NCBI GenBank assembly: GCA_034231615.1
Contig: CM067316.1
Location: forward strand, 27,704,093-27,768,092
DNA: 64,000 nucleotides
DNA from: Meghimatium bilineatum
Lineage: Eukaryota > Mollusca > Gastropoda > Stylommatophora > Philomycidae
Direction of reading: 5' to 3'
The notes beneath the pieces are model-generated. The model worked only from the letters and a program-made list of their open reading frames with translations. It searched no databases and was not told where the DNA came from. Below are positions 32,466 through 43,399 of the stretch, piece after piece. Each line of letters starts with the position of its first letter. The first letter of the stretch is position 1. A program made the translations under genes and the position numbers.

Positions 32466-34286
32466 TTATATAGTTGACCCAAATTCAACACAAATAACTA
32501 CCATTTTCAATATTGAAATCAACACTTAGAAGCTTTAGCCTGCATATTCCAAAGAAACAGTGGTTGATACACCTTAATGTCATAGAGGTGACACACAACA
32601 TTTGTTGACAGATTGGAAGGCTGTCACAGGATAGGGAAGTCAATTCTATCTAAAGGCATGCCAAAATTGGATGTGACATGCTCAAAGGAGAAAATATTAC
32701 ATGCTATGAACTAGAAACACAATCTGACTTAATATCTCAAATCACAAAGAAATATCGTAATGGTTATTTTACAGGAAATGCAGAAGAAAAGTTTAATTTT
32801 ACACAACTCCTGTATATGTTAATGTTGTTAATTCCCTAGGAATTATGAGGAACAGATATCTTGTATCCAAACAAAATTTCCATCAGAACACATCCAAAGA
32901 TCTGGTAGTGAGTTAAAAGTATATTTTACTATTTCACTTCTTCCTTTCATTTTAAAATGTGGGCTCATTTTAAAATGCACTAAAATTTGTATGACAAACA
33001 AATGAAGACAATAACATTTACTTGAGAATTTGGTGGAGCGATGGATCAGGCAGACATTTTAAACATCTTACGAGAAAGCGCATGAACAAATGATTGTATA
33101 AGTGACGATGACTCTTGTTCCATGACTAGAATAAGGGAGCTGGTTTGACATATGGTGTTGCTAGAAAAGAGCGGTTTCGTGGGCAAAGAAGAATGATGGT
33201 AAATGAACGGCGTACTGGGAGTCAGTTAATGTATAAGGGCGGATACACGCAAGAAGAGATCTGAACACCTAGGGACTTTTCCAGAGTACAGTGACGATGA
33301 TCAAACGACTGCTAGCTAACTAACTTGAGAATATGCCCACATTACTAAATAGTGGAAAAAAAAAGTAGGCACATGATGAATTCAAAGACAGCCTATATTT
33401 TCATAACAGACCTATAGAAAACAATTTTATAAAACATCTTCATTAGTATGTGGGGACCTACCATGTATCATTTAATTAAAAACTTTATTAGTCTATGCAT
33501 TCGTTTAAATATTGTTAACATATATTTACGTGTTTATTTGTGTGAGTATATAGGTCCAAGTCTACAATCTATTTAGGTTGTTTTAAATATATTTGAATCT
33601 CTCTGTGTCCTTAAAAATAAAATATTAATTGGACTACCAATCTTTCTCATTTCAAACATCAAATATATATTATATAGGCCTATACATATTTAAAGTACCG
33701 CTAAAGTTAAAAATATATCAACTTTATCCAATTTTCTTGTTTATGTTTGGCTACATATTGTGTGACATGTTCTTTTGTGGATATTAACTAATTTATAAAC
33801 CTTGTCTATTCTACTCTTTTACAAATACAGAACGATGAGTTCATGTTACACAAGATATTTGATAATAATTTTCTCCATATTTCTATTGTCTAAGTGGAAG
33901 CTTTGTTACTGTAGTGAGAACTGATAAAGCAAACAATAAGAACAATACTTTTTGTGGTAGCGGAAAGCACTAACTAATAGCTGGGACAATAATTTGCCTG
34001 AAAGTATAGTTACTACAGAAGCGTAATTAAAATTAAGATGTGGGGGGGGGGGGGGGGGGGGGCTTATGCCTATTCTATAATTTTACTATGCAAACACATT
34101 TTTAAATACCACCATTGCACTTATTGCTTTCATGTCTAGAAAAAGCTCAGACTCTAAAAACAACATTAAAAGAATTAAAATTAATTTAGCAGTAACCATA
34201 TGTGTCATTGTCAAATGAAAGACATGATAACTGGAGAGAGGTAATACAAGTTTATAGAAAAGTAGGGCGCAAGTAAAGTATAAGTC
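32466..34286. other. No gene; contains a 21-bp poly-G run
   Basis: A+T-rich DNA with no long frames. A G homopolymer of about 21 bases lies at 34042-34062. Confidence 0.55.
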
Positions 34287-34346
34287 TTCACTGTGATCTT
34301 TGTTCTAGCTTCAAGGTATTTCCTGACCTTTGTTCTAGTTTTGAGG

Positions 34347-34624
34347 ATGCCCGTGTGTTTTCGGGGCCTGAAAGGGTATCAAAGAATAGCAACACTGTTT
34401 ACCTTCCATGCATGTCGTAAAAGGTGACTAAAGAAGTTATGGGATGGAGTTGGCTGCCCCATCCCATATAGGGTCAGTAACCCAAAGCCATGCTGAAGTC
34501 GGATGTGTCAGGTCAAAAGGCGCAGATATCGCAGCAATGCTGTAAACCATGACACAACGCATTTCGTTCTCCGGACTACTTCCTGCTAATCTGCAGGAGT
34601 TTGAGAACGAACGCAGAAGAAGAG
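34347..34624 (+). mobile_element. SINE-A, full-length copy with target duplication
   Basis: Flanked by GTTTTGAGG at 34338-34346 and 34625-34633. Starts ATGCCCGTGTGTTTTCGGGG, then TTACCTTCCATGCATGTCGT, GAAGTCGGATGTGTCAGG, CTCCGGACTACTTCCTGC, and ends GAACGCAGAAGAAGAG. The 78-codon antisense frame across it is an artefact. Confidence 0.9.
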
Positions 34625-34721
34625 GTTTTGAGGTATTTCCTAACTTTTGCATTGTGATTACCATGCGCAGCACTATTATATGATTGAATTTGGAATATAA
34701 TTAGGATTTAAAATAAAGTGA

Positions 34722-35035
34722 TATTTATGGAAAACTATTGCATTAGAATCAGTGTTTAGGGGTCAGGGTTAGAATTAGATTTTAGTATTTAGAATAAGGT
34801 AAATTATTATAATATACAATAGCAAGAAGATATGAGGGAAGATATGGCCATGGCGCATGTGGTTAGATGTGATCTTACTTTCTTTATAAATTTATATATG
34901 GAGAACAAAGCATGTGTGGTTGAATGATATATTATTTATTGAAAACTATTGCATTAGAATGAGTGTTTAGGGTTAGAATTAGTTTTTAGTATTTAGAATT
35001 AAGGTAAATTATTATTATATACAATATCAGGAATA
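34722..35035. repeat. 95-bp direct duplication, 220 bp apart
   Basis: GGAAAACTATTGCATTAGAA ... GGTAAATTATTATAATATAC at 34727-34815 recurs with few changes at 34940-35030. Confidence 0.85.
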
Positions 35036-35166
35036 TTAATGGGGTTCCTTTCTGGAAATAAAAAGTGTAGGCCTATCCTGCAGATAATGCTGAATTATGT
35101 GAGTGTTTGTTTTATTCCCACCACACTGTTACATTTTATCTGACATATGGATTATTGATGTTCTGG

Positions 35167-35365
35167 GGAAATCCATGATCATCAGCTAGTTAAAAATGTA
35201 AACAGTGTGCTATTTATAGCAGTGAAGACCTATGCTTTACTTACACTTAGTCCAAAAGTAGCATTCTCTTGAAGAAATATCAGTAAAAATACGGATCAAC
35301 TCTTCACTGTGCTATAAATAGCACACAATGTTTACATTTTTAACTAGCCGATATCATGGATTTCC
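35167..35365. repeat. Inverted repeat, about 60-bp arms
   Basis: GGAAATCCATGATCATCAGC + TAGTTAAAAATGTAAACA pairs with TGTTTACATTTTTAACTAGC + CGATATCATGGATTTCC, spacer about 75 bp. The inner GTGCTATTTATAGC is itself nearly palindromic and recurs at 50505 and 51063. Confidence 0.9.
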
Positions 35366-35759
35366 ATGTTACACCAATGAAATTAATGGCTGCTTTGATG
35401 TCATTTCTCCCGACGCAAACGACATCAACCACATTTACATTTTTAAATTTATCTTTATTATTTTAATATAACTGATCCTAAAACTTATTCCTAACCCTAA
35501 TCTAAATACTAATTCCAAATTAATATGCCTTTTCAATTAATATACTTTAATTTTTATTACAAATTGTACTAATCACACTGCAAAGGTTAAGTAATACCTG
35601 GAAACTAGAGCAAAGGTCACAGTGAAGAGCTGATCCGTAGTTGCACCGAAAAATTCAGCTTCTTAGAGTGCAATTTTGAAATTTGGCTATTTTTTAACAA
35701 CAATTTGGTCATAAACAGTTCATACTATCTGGTAACCCTGAATCATTCTTTTATTTTTA

Positions 35760-35935
35760 TTTTCTTCTTCTTCTTCATCGTTCATTCTCAAACTCCTGCT
35801 GGCTCTCCCTTGTAGCAAGACCATTGTCCTACTAGATTTCTAGCAGGATGTAGTCCACAGAATGGAAATGCGTTGTGTTGCCGTTTTATTTGCGCCAATG
35901 GCCCGACACATCCGTCTTCGGCGGGTTATTTTTAT
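35760..35935 (-). mobile_element. SINE-B 3' module
   Basis: Minus strand: CCGAAGACGGATGTGTCGGG, CATTGGCGCAAATAAAACGG, CCATTCTGTGGACTACATCC, TGCTAGAAATCTAGTAGGAC, TGGTCTTGCTACAAGGGAGA and a GAAGAAGAAG tail. It contains the extra AATCTAGTAGGAC block that SINE-A lacks. Confidence 0.85.
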
Positions 35936-37461
35936 TTTGTCTTTTGAAATTGTTGTATGCCTTTGTAAGTAAAAAGTAAAATTGAGTAAATAAAATGACT
36001 CCAAACTCAAAGGAGTGAAGTCAGAGACGAAGCATTAGCATGCCGAAGCAGTTGAGTTAGTCACTAGTGCTAAAATTTGACAATTGGAATAAATCACAAA
36101 GACCGTAAAATAATACAATTAAATAAAAACAAATATGGTCTTATTTATAAGAAATGAACTAATAGCACGACACATATTACTTTTATCACATTATTAAAAT
36201 AACACTCACCAAGTATCACTTTACCCCAAGTCACAACTTATTGTTGACATCTTTAAAATGTATTTCCTGTTTTGCTTTCTTACACATTGCACAGAAGAGT
36301 TCCGATAAATTCCCTACCATTAATTAATTCCTAAGTTAGCTATGGATTAAATTTTGGAAACGTTTCTAAACATTGATATTTTATTTTGCAAAATCATGCA
36401 CATTTAAAGCTACTTTACTCTATATAAAGCAAGCAACGGGTCAAACATATCAGGAGTATAGATCACGGTGGCAGTTATCAGTGTTATAGCAAGATGCAAG
36501 ACCGTAGAAAGTGGGCATGATGTCCACACCCACTCCCAACCATCCACTTTTTAAAATATAAGATCCAAACATAACTGTTAGTAGTCTACTATGACTTTTA
36601 GCAGTTTACTAAAAGAGTGAATTATACTATTATACAGCTATTCAATCCCCTCCCTGCAACGTCAGAACTTGTAAAATGCAGTATTGACAATTGTATGCCT
36701 CCCCCCCCCCCTTTTCCCACCCTTTTATGCGATATTTCGCAAAAAGGTCATCATATTTCCAATTAAAAAATTAAACTGCACTGCAAGATGGATGAATGAC
36801 ATTTTTATGATTATTTGTATGAAATCCCTCCCACACTGAAAACGTACCAAAATACCTGGCAAGATGCTCATTTTTTTTACATCTCAGCCAATAGATAAAG
36901 GTGCCCGTTTTCTTTGAACATTCAACTTGACGCTTGAATGAGAATAAACGAAGGACATGAAATTTTTGGGAATTAATATACGGTTTTTCTTTTAAATTCC
37001 AGTCTTCCTGGGGACATGAGAAAGCGAGGATCGGTTGTTATATAGATACCTGTTTTGTGCTTAAGTCTTTACAATCCAATCTGAATGACATGCCATTAAA
37101 TGGTAGAGGCGCATCTTCTGTGACTACAAGCATTAATTGCATCAGGTATATTCATACATGTACACTATGCCGGTGGTGAAGTGTTATGTGCAGGCATTGA
37201 TCAGCGAGAATTCTATGGGACCTGATTATATTCAACCCAAAATCTGGGAATATATGGTCGAAATTCGGGATGTCCGGAAGCTGCACTTGCGTGCGGGAGC
37301 AGCATTGTTCTAAAATAATATATTCAACGATAAGGAAGAAAAAAGACAAAGTTGCAAACAAAATGTTTCCATTGCCGTGATATGATCGCGTTAAAAGTCT
37401 CAAAAGCAGTGGAAATAGTCAACGGATTGCTTCTTCTTATTGCTAAATGACCGTCTGAAAA
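35936..37461. other. No recognisable feature
   Basis: A+T-rich; short poly-C run at about 36700. The 83-codon minus frame at 37152-37403 has no domain. Confidence 0.55.
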
Positions 37462-37715
37462 ACGCTAAAGACCATCATCATCAGGTGCCATGCCGGGTAG
37501 CGTAGGCGGTCATGGCTCTCCACAGCTCTCTGTCCACAGTGTTATGTATCAAAGTCGTTGTTGTTTCCTTGCCGTGCCAGGTTGCCAAACTGTCTAATAT
37601 TTTCTCACGTTGTCGCCCTCTGTCTCTGGTGCCTTCAATCTTGCCTGTTGTGATTATGTTCTCTGAACCTTCCTGTCTCATGAAGTGGCCAAAAAAAAAG
37701 AAGATTGCCTTTTTC
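37462..37715 (-). mobile_element. LINE fam 4 3' end
   Basis: Minus-strand frame: HFMRQEGSENIITTGKIEG, DRGRQREKILDSLATWHG, DRELWRAMTAYATRHGT, then stops and a TGATGATGATGG tail. This is the extreme C-terminal end of an RTE-like LINE ORF; the same sequence, more decayed, is at 54348-54594. Confidence 0.8.
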
Positions 37716-38520
37716 TTATATTGTTGATTAACTAACGACCATACATAAGTTAAAATTTTGAAATGTGTGCATACGCAGTCGGAAAAGAAGTTGGGGAAAG
37801 TCAGATGAACAGAATTTGCCCACCAAAAGAATGAAGCAGAAGTGAACGCAAATTACCCGGTATGTCGCTGGTAGCGAAAACGGCAAGAAGAAAACCATTA
37901 GACAAAATGGTCATACTGTGAAGAAGCTGCCTTTTTAATGTCTCACTTTATTTTATTTAAGGAGACGTATTGTGAACACATTCTTTAACAATTTCACCAA
38001 GGAACATTTACAACGTTATGATTCTTTAAGTACTATACAGGTTTTGTTCAAGGAATTAAATTCTACTTGTGTGTGAATGGAGAAATATGTTTCGTAAGTA
38101 TTCGTCTATATTCAGCGTATGATTCACGTCATAGGCGGAGCTTGTATAATTTATCATGAATGATTTTATGAAGCGGGATGGTTTAAGAAATTGAGAAATT
38201 CAAATCGCTGTATGAAAACGAACGAAAGAATTTATGTTAGTATTATATCAGCATACGTAATCCAGAGATTTAATTTACATCCTTCATTACAGAGAGTCCT
38301 AACGGACAACATCATGATTGATTAATGTTCGCCTCTGACTGATTTTATGGGCCCATGCTTGAACAAGGAAGAGATTATATAGTCGAGAGTTCTACTTATG
38401 TTTTGGGAAACATACTTTAAAAGAAAATTCAGTATGTTTTATTTGTTCAAGTTTCAAATTCCAATTATCACTGAAGGAGTCGAGTTGTATCAGTGTAGTG
38501 GATACATAGCTATCGTATTA
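37716..38520. other. No recognisable feature
   Basis: Nothing recognised. Confidence 0.5.
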
Positions 38521-39830
38521 CCGTGCCAAATCCAGGCAAAGATTCTACGGATATAAAAGGTTATCGCATCATCACACTGCAGAATGTGTACGGTAAGATG
38601 CTGGAAAGAATTGTTGCTAGACGTATAACCAGGGAACAAGTTATACCAAATAACCTAGGTGCATACAAACCCTGAAGAGACACAGTCACAAATGCAGCGT
38701 TCTTGCATATGAAATTTATGAATGTTTTCAAAACAAAGAAGAATCTGTAGTTGCAGCGATATACCTGGAAGATGCGTACAATAGAGTTAGTTACACCCAT
38801 CTTGTCGACATGCTAAGGGAACAAGATATCCACCCCCGAATCATACGCTGGATAGCAAATGTGCTAATCTGTAGAAAAGTTGATATGAGATTTGGATCCT
38901 GGACGTCTGAGATCAGACAATAGCACCCGGTCTGCCACAAGGATCGCCTCTGTCCCCGGTGCTGTTTAATGTGTATACATTGATAATTGCTCAATTGGAA
39001 ACCTCCAGCAATTGTAGAGTTCTAGCATACGCTGATGATATCCTACTATACAACATGGGCAGGAACAGAGCATATATCGCTGACAGTGTACAGAGTGGAC
39101 TAGATCAATAAAAATTATCAATATGGTGCAGAACATACAACGCTATGATCAATCCCTCTAAAGCAAAGGTCGTCTAGTACTCTTTAAATAATAATCTGGT
39201 CAATGACACACTGCCAGCTGTCAGTTGCATGTGAAAGAGAACAGGACCTTACATATCTTGGGATAATCTTTGCTAGAAGTCTCTCATTCAACAAACACGT
39301 AACAAATATGATTTAGAAGGCAGAGAGAGGGATCAGTGTTATAAAGGTTATGGTGACCTTCGATATGCAGGAAGGGGTTCTTTTTCTGCTTCTGCAAGTG
39401 ATGGTGCTAGCTGTCATAGATTATGGCCTCGGTCTACTAACACTGTCCCAGACACAAGTCGATAGATGGAAAAAGTCCAAAATGAGGCAACGAGAGCGGT
39501 CCTGATGTGTACTAGAGATACACCCATCTCTGCTATGATATTTCTGCTTGATTTTCCCAGCATTAGAGTGCGACATCAGGTAGTACAAGTTAGGTCGTAC
39601 CTTAAAGTGACAGAATTCACCCACCACCCATTACACCTACGTCTAGATGAGTCAAAGGGAATACGAATCATGCGTGGCAGATCATGGATGGCAGAGGAAG
39701 CGAAGAGAATGTGTTTTGAAGAAATATGAAAGGGCAGTGAATGGGTGGAGGTAGACACTGAGAAGAAATCACTGACTAAAGTAATAATACAACTAGATAA
39801 AGCGTTGTCCCTTTTTTGCCTAAGCACATC
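38521..39830 (+). mobile_element. LINE of Jockey/R1-like type, reverse transcriptase domain
   Basis: Long stretches read through: LQNVYGKMLERIVARRITRE (38570-38629), then 'DAYNRVSYTHLVDML' and IHPRIIRWIANVLICRKV, 'GLPQGSPLSPVLFNVYTL', 'RVLAYADDILLYNMGR' with the YADD catalytic box intact (about 39017-39064), 'SIWCRTYNAMINPSKAKVV', 'IDYGLGLLTLSQTQVDRW' and 'QNEATRAVLMCTRDTP'. The motif A Asp (IDLEDAYN expected) reads IYLEDAYN, so the catalytic triad is broken, and there are about six stops or frameshifts. The 5' endonuclease part is absent. It is younger than most LINE pieces here. Confidence 0.85.
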
Positions 39831-40799
39831 GGGTACGGAACCCTTTCACTTCGCGAGCATATTTCCGGTTTAGAAAGGCTCAACATTAGAGTTGGGTCAG
39901 GTCTTCTTGCTTTTTCGAACGCCCATGATTGGGCCTGGGTCTCTGCTTATAAGGAGCACATGTAACTAGAAGCTCGTCTCGAGCTAACAGAGCTTGTAGT
40001 TCCCCTTTCCTAGGAAGGTATCACTTTATATTTGCAGTTCGCGCTACCCTCTGGCGCTGTTCTGCCCTTTCATTGTGTCATTGTACTCATTATGACATCT
40101 GTTTGTTTTTCGCCATGCATCCACCTTTACGTGCCTTTTACATTGGCTGCCCCTCCAATGTTCTGACTGGACTAACTGGCGTCACTGTATGTCGACAGTG
40201 TCGCTGTATGTGGTGATGCTGGTGGTGATGTGGTGATGCAAATCTCTTTCCATCTGCTACCTCCACATTCTCGGAAACGATCCCCAAATGACTTGGCCAG
40301 AATCAACTCGACCTGTTGTTTTTCTGTTTCCAGGATCCACCGCGAGGAGGTACATTTGGGATCTTGGCTATCTGCCAACCTTGGGTCCCCCTAGAGCAAT
40401 GCGTTCCATTTGCACGCCTAATTTGGACTAACATCCGTGATTGAAAAAGAAGGGTACCTCGCCATAAGAGGTACATTTTACTAAACCGAAAAAAATTTGA
40501 TGTCGCGTTCATGAAATTGTCAAGGGACAAAGACTGATTTCTGTGGCTCATTGTGGAAAATTGTACACTTATCTGCGCCCGTGTGGCAACCAGGGTCTGA
40601 ACTTCTAGTTCAGGAACTATAAAAAAGTCTTCTATCCAGATATTTCACATGATGCGACTAAGGAATGTTGCAGGAATATGCGCACAGCTTGCCACCTGTG
40701 AAAAAAAGGAATTTTGTTTTTAAATCTGAAAGCAGTAATAATATTAATAGCTGAAAGCAGCTGGTGTGGCGACGATGACTAATAGTGAAATGCTGAAAG
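39831..40799. other. No gene; probably LINE 3' or unrelated sequence
   Basis: The + strand after 39830 keeps semi-open frames without recognisable domains. 40198-40235 is a GGTGATG-rich stretch. Nothing named. Confidence 0.4.
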
Positions 40800-41375
40800 C
40801 AGCTGGAAATTCAACTATTTTTAAAATGCTTACTAATATAAATGAGATATTGGTGGATTACAAAGCAACTCAACAATGGAAAGATGGAGTTATAGTAAAA
40901 TTACACAAGAATAGTTATCTTGTGTAATTGTAACAATTTTCGTAACTTAACTATTTGTAACAGTTGTAAATGAATTACTCTGTTGCCAGTGCCAGGAAAA
41001 ATATTATATAGTGGGAGCTATGCTGCGAGAGATGCTCAATGTACAGGTAGATGAAAAAATTATAGAAGAACAAGTTGGGTTTAGAACAAAACGATCATGT
41101 GTTGTCCAAAGTTTCACCCTTAGAATAATTATCGAAGAATCAGTGGAACTGCAATTTTTACTCGTTATCAATTTATTTATTTTCAAAAAGGCATTTGATT
41201 ATCTGCACCATCTAACATTTTTGCAAATTACAGCTTGCCAATGATATTTTTAAACGTATTAAGACTTTATATGACAACTCAAGGTGCTGTGATAGAACAC
41301 ACGCGAGTAAAACAGAATAGTTTTACATAGAAACAGTTGTAAAACAAGGCTCCACAAGGCAAACATAAAAACAGC
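40800..41375 (+). mobile_element. RTE-like LINE, reverse transcriptase fingers/palm fragment
   Basis: Pieces: EILVDYKATQQWKDGVIVKL (about 40840), then MLNVQVDEKIIEEQVGFR, 'SFTLRIIIEE', 'INLFIFKKAFDYLHH' (about 41168-41212, the motif A region, reading FIFKKAFD for the expected FIDFKKAFD) and KTLYDNSRCC. Frameshifts lie between them. An 11-bp perfect hairpin (40900-40928) occurs inside. Confidence 0.7.
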
Positions 41376-41529
41376 AGTTTACCAAGGTAACATTGGCATA
41401 CGTATACACAAGTATTAACATAGATACGCGCATTACAACCAACAGGAAGAACGAAATAAAAGAGCTATACATGTACACAGCGTGAACGACAATAAAACAA
41501 CAAAACCCACACCATCCAATGTAAATAAT

Positions 41530-42100
41530 TGAATGATCGGTGTAATAAAGATCAAATGACTTAACGGTATTGCAATGTGTAGCAATTTTCAAGGGCGTAC
41601 CTAGATCTATCGTCAGTGGTGCAAGATTTTATTGCAGTGGCTTGAATGTCACGGCCATCATGGTGATGAACGCCATTTAAATGTGTAACAACAGGAGTAG
41701 ATTGTATGCGGTTAATGGCATGAAGATGATGGCAGAAAAGGACTCTTAGTTTTTTGCCAGTTTCACCTATATATTTTATGTCACAGCGTTTACAATTGAT
41801 AACGTAAAATATGTTGCGGGATTTACATATAAAGACATCACCGATTGTGAAAATGGCCTTAGGAAATTAAACAGAGCGGATCTGCACAACACACGCACAT
41901 GAGTTGCAATGTTGGCGTCAGCAACAAGCCTCGCCAAAATGGTCCGAAAAATTAACCCTGAGGTGACTGTGGACCAACACGTTAAGATTTTTGTCACTCC
42001 AATATGCAACAAGTGGAAAGCATTGGAAAACGGTACGGGTTTGATGATCAGACTGAAGGAGGAAATACTGTATTATGTAATGAACCATGGCGAGATTATT
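41530..42100 (-). pseudogene. Penelope-like element: linker and GIY-YIG endonuclease
   Basis: Minus-strand translation gives CFPLVAYWSDKNLNVLVHSH (about 42025-41968), a CNSCAC zinc-like segment, then AIFTIGDVFICKSRNIFYVI, NCKRCDIKYIGETGKKL (about 41796-41746) and VVTHLNGVHHHDGRDI. This is the Penelope order: PLV-Y-R-KNL block, Cys cluster, then GIY-YIG nuclease with the YIG triplet and the K-C-x-x-C-x-I core. One stop sits in the Cys region; the frame from about 41855 down to 41580 is open through the nuclease and ends at TAA. With the RT remnant at 43020-43300 on the same strand it probably forms one element cut by a SINE-A insertion. Confidence 0.8.
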
Positions 42101-42309
42101 TACGGACACGAAGTCAAGCCAATGAACAGACAATGCTAGGGTATGAAGCGTATACGAAAGAAATCAATCAACTCATATGATTTATCAAGAAAGTAGTCTT
42201 CATCACTGCATAAGCGAAGAAGTCGGGAGAATGGCAAAAAGTTACTTACGTCAAGCAGGTGGGTGAGAAGAAATGTAAAGAAAAAGCTATGTGCATCAGT
42301 AGGTATGTT

Positions 42310-42405
42310 GTATCATTATCATCAAGTGCTGTCTGCGCAGCGAAGGTTGGTTGCAGCGGACCTCCAACATCCCCGTCTCTTGCCTTATTGGCATTATTGT
42401 TCTGC
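42310..42405 (-). mobile_element. LINE fam 1 3' tail
   Basis: Matches 30400-30490: TCATCAAGTGCTGTCTGCGC, GCGAAGGTTGGTTGCAGCGG, CTCCAACATC. Only the last about 95 bp of the LINE are present. Confidence 0.75.
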
Positions 42406-42626
42406 ACTTTTTCAGGTTAAAGTTACGAAACTAGATCTATCTATTTATTATTTATTCTATCTATTCTTAGCACACATTTAAACACTGCCGGTGTAATCCT
42501 CCCTCGGTGGTGATCTCCCTCAATGTTATAATGGTTTGAATCTCCTTTTTTCCTGCGTCACTTTGCCCCCAGAATGGGACTAAGTGATTTATTAACTTTT
42601 TAATATTTTATTTTACAATATTCAGA

Positions 42627-42888
42627 CGCCCGTGTGTTGCCGGGGCCCGAAAGGGGAGCAAAGAATAGCAACACTGTTTACTTTCCACGCATGTCGTAAA
42701 AACGACTAAGGAGGTTATGGGATGGAGCTGGCTGTCCCATCCCATATAGGGTTAGTGTCCCAAAGCCATGGTGAAGTCGGATGTGTCAGGCCGAAAGGCA
42801 TTGCTGTAAACCATGACACAAAGCATTCCGTTCTCCGGACTACATCCTGCTAACTGTAGGAGTTTGAGAACGAACGCAGAAGAAGAAG
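42627..42888 (+). mobile_element. SINE-A, full-length copy with 10-bp target duplication
   Basis: Bounded by AATATTCAGA at 42617-42626 and 42889-42898. The 262-bp element starts CGCCCGTGTGTTGCCGGGGC, contains CCACGCATGTCGTAAAAACG, GATGGAGCTGGCTGTCCC, GTGAAGTCGGATGTGTCAGG and CCGTTCTCCGGACTACATCC, and ends CGCAGAAGAAG. No tRNA A/B boxes are seen, so the origin of the 5' half is open; CATGTCGTAAAAGGCGACTA resembles a phrase I recall near the 5' ends of RTE-type LINEs. Confidence 0.93.
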
Positions 42889-43019
42889 AATATTCAGAAA
42901 TTCACATTATACTGTCTACACATAGCTGTATGTTTTCAATAACCTCGCGAATGTAACATGGATGGATAAGCTATACACTGATAGCAGTTTGGTCTCTCAT
43001 AGTTAAGTCTAGTTGTCAG

Positions 43020-43300
43020 AATACGCGAAAAGTGCGACACTTTGCCCCAGGCTATCCCTGTAAAGACATTTCAAAGAAGTAGTGGAGATGTTAGATGTGA
43101 ATTGAATGGTATGGTTAAAATCATTAAAAACGTTGATGAAACAAGATAATTCTGCCTCGGGTATATCAGTAATACCTATACCATCAATGTATCTATGAAA
43201 AAGAAATGGAAAAGAGCCTTCATAGGTCTCCCATAAGTTTATATTCCAAATTCTTCATAAAAAGATAAGAAATACCGGGTCTCCATTGTAGAACATGTGG
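43020..43300 (-). pseudogene. Penelope-like reverse transcriptase remnant
   Basis: Minus strand: FLFHRYIDGIGITDIPEAEL (about 43210-43150), the Penelope palm box with RYIDG in place of RYIDD, then SCFINVFNDFNHTIQFTSN. Shares IDGIGITD with 15272-15312. Upstream residues (WRPGISYLF region) are broken by frame changes. Confidence 0.75.
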
Positions 43301-43399
43301 CAACACCACTTATGTGAGGGGAAAAAAATTGCCCACAGAATTCAGCAACAATAACCCTTCTACTACTGTGGTGGCACCACGCATTATTGATAGTAGTTT

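Larger units (their letters stand above)
34287..35630. mobile_element. MITE-M family element, composite, carrying a SINE
   Basis: The left end TCTTCACTGTGATCTTTGTT + CTAGCTTCAAGGTATTTCC is the inverse of the right end at 35577-35630 (AAGGTCACAGTGAAGAGC read backwards). The interior (35355-35575) matches 50520-50720, including TTACACCAATGAAATTAATG and TAACTGATCCTAA. Within it are a SINE-A insertion (34347-34624) and a 95-bp direct duplication (34722-34815 and 34945-35035). No coding sequence. Confidence 0.7.

Noticed and set aside
40900..40928. 11-bp perfect hairpin
   Set aside because: Lies inside decayed LINE coding sequence and is plausible by chance in A+T-rich DNA.
41909..42139. 76-codon + strand frame
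   Set aside because: Antisense to the Penelope linker region, which gives the better explanation (PLVAYWSDKNL on the minus strand).
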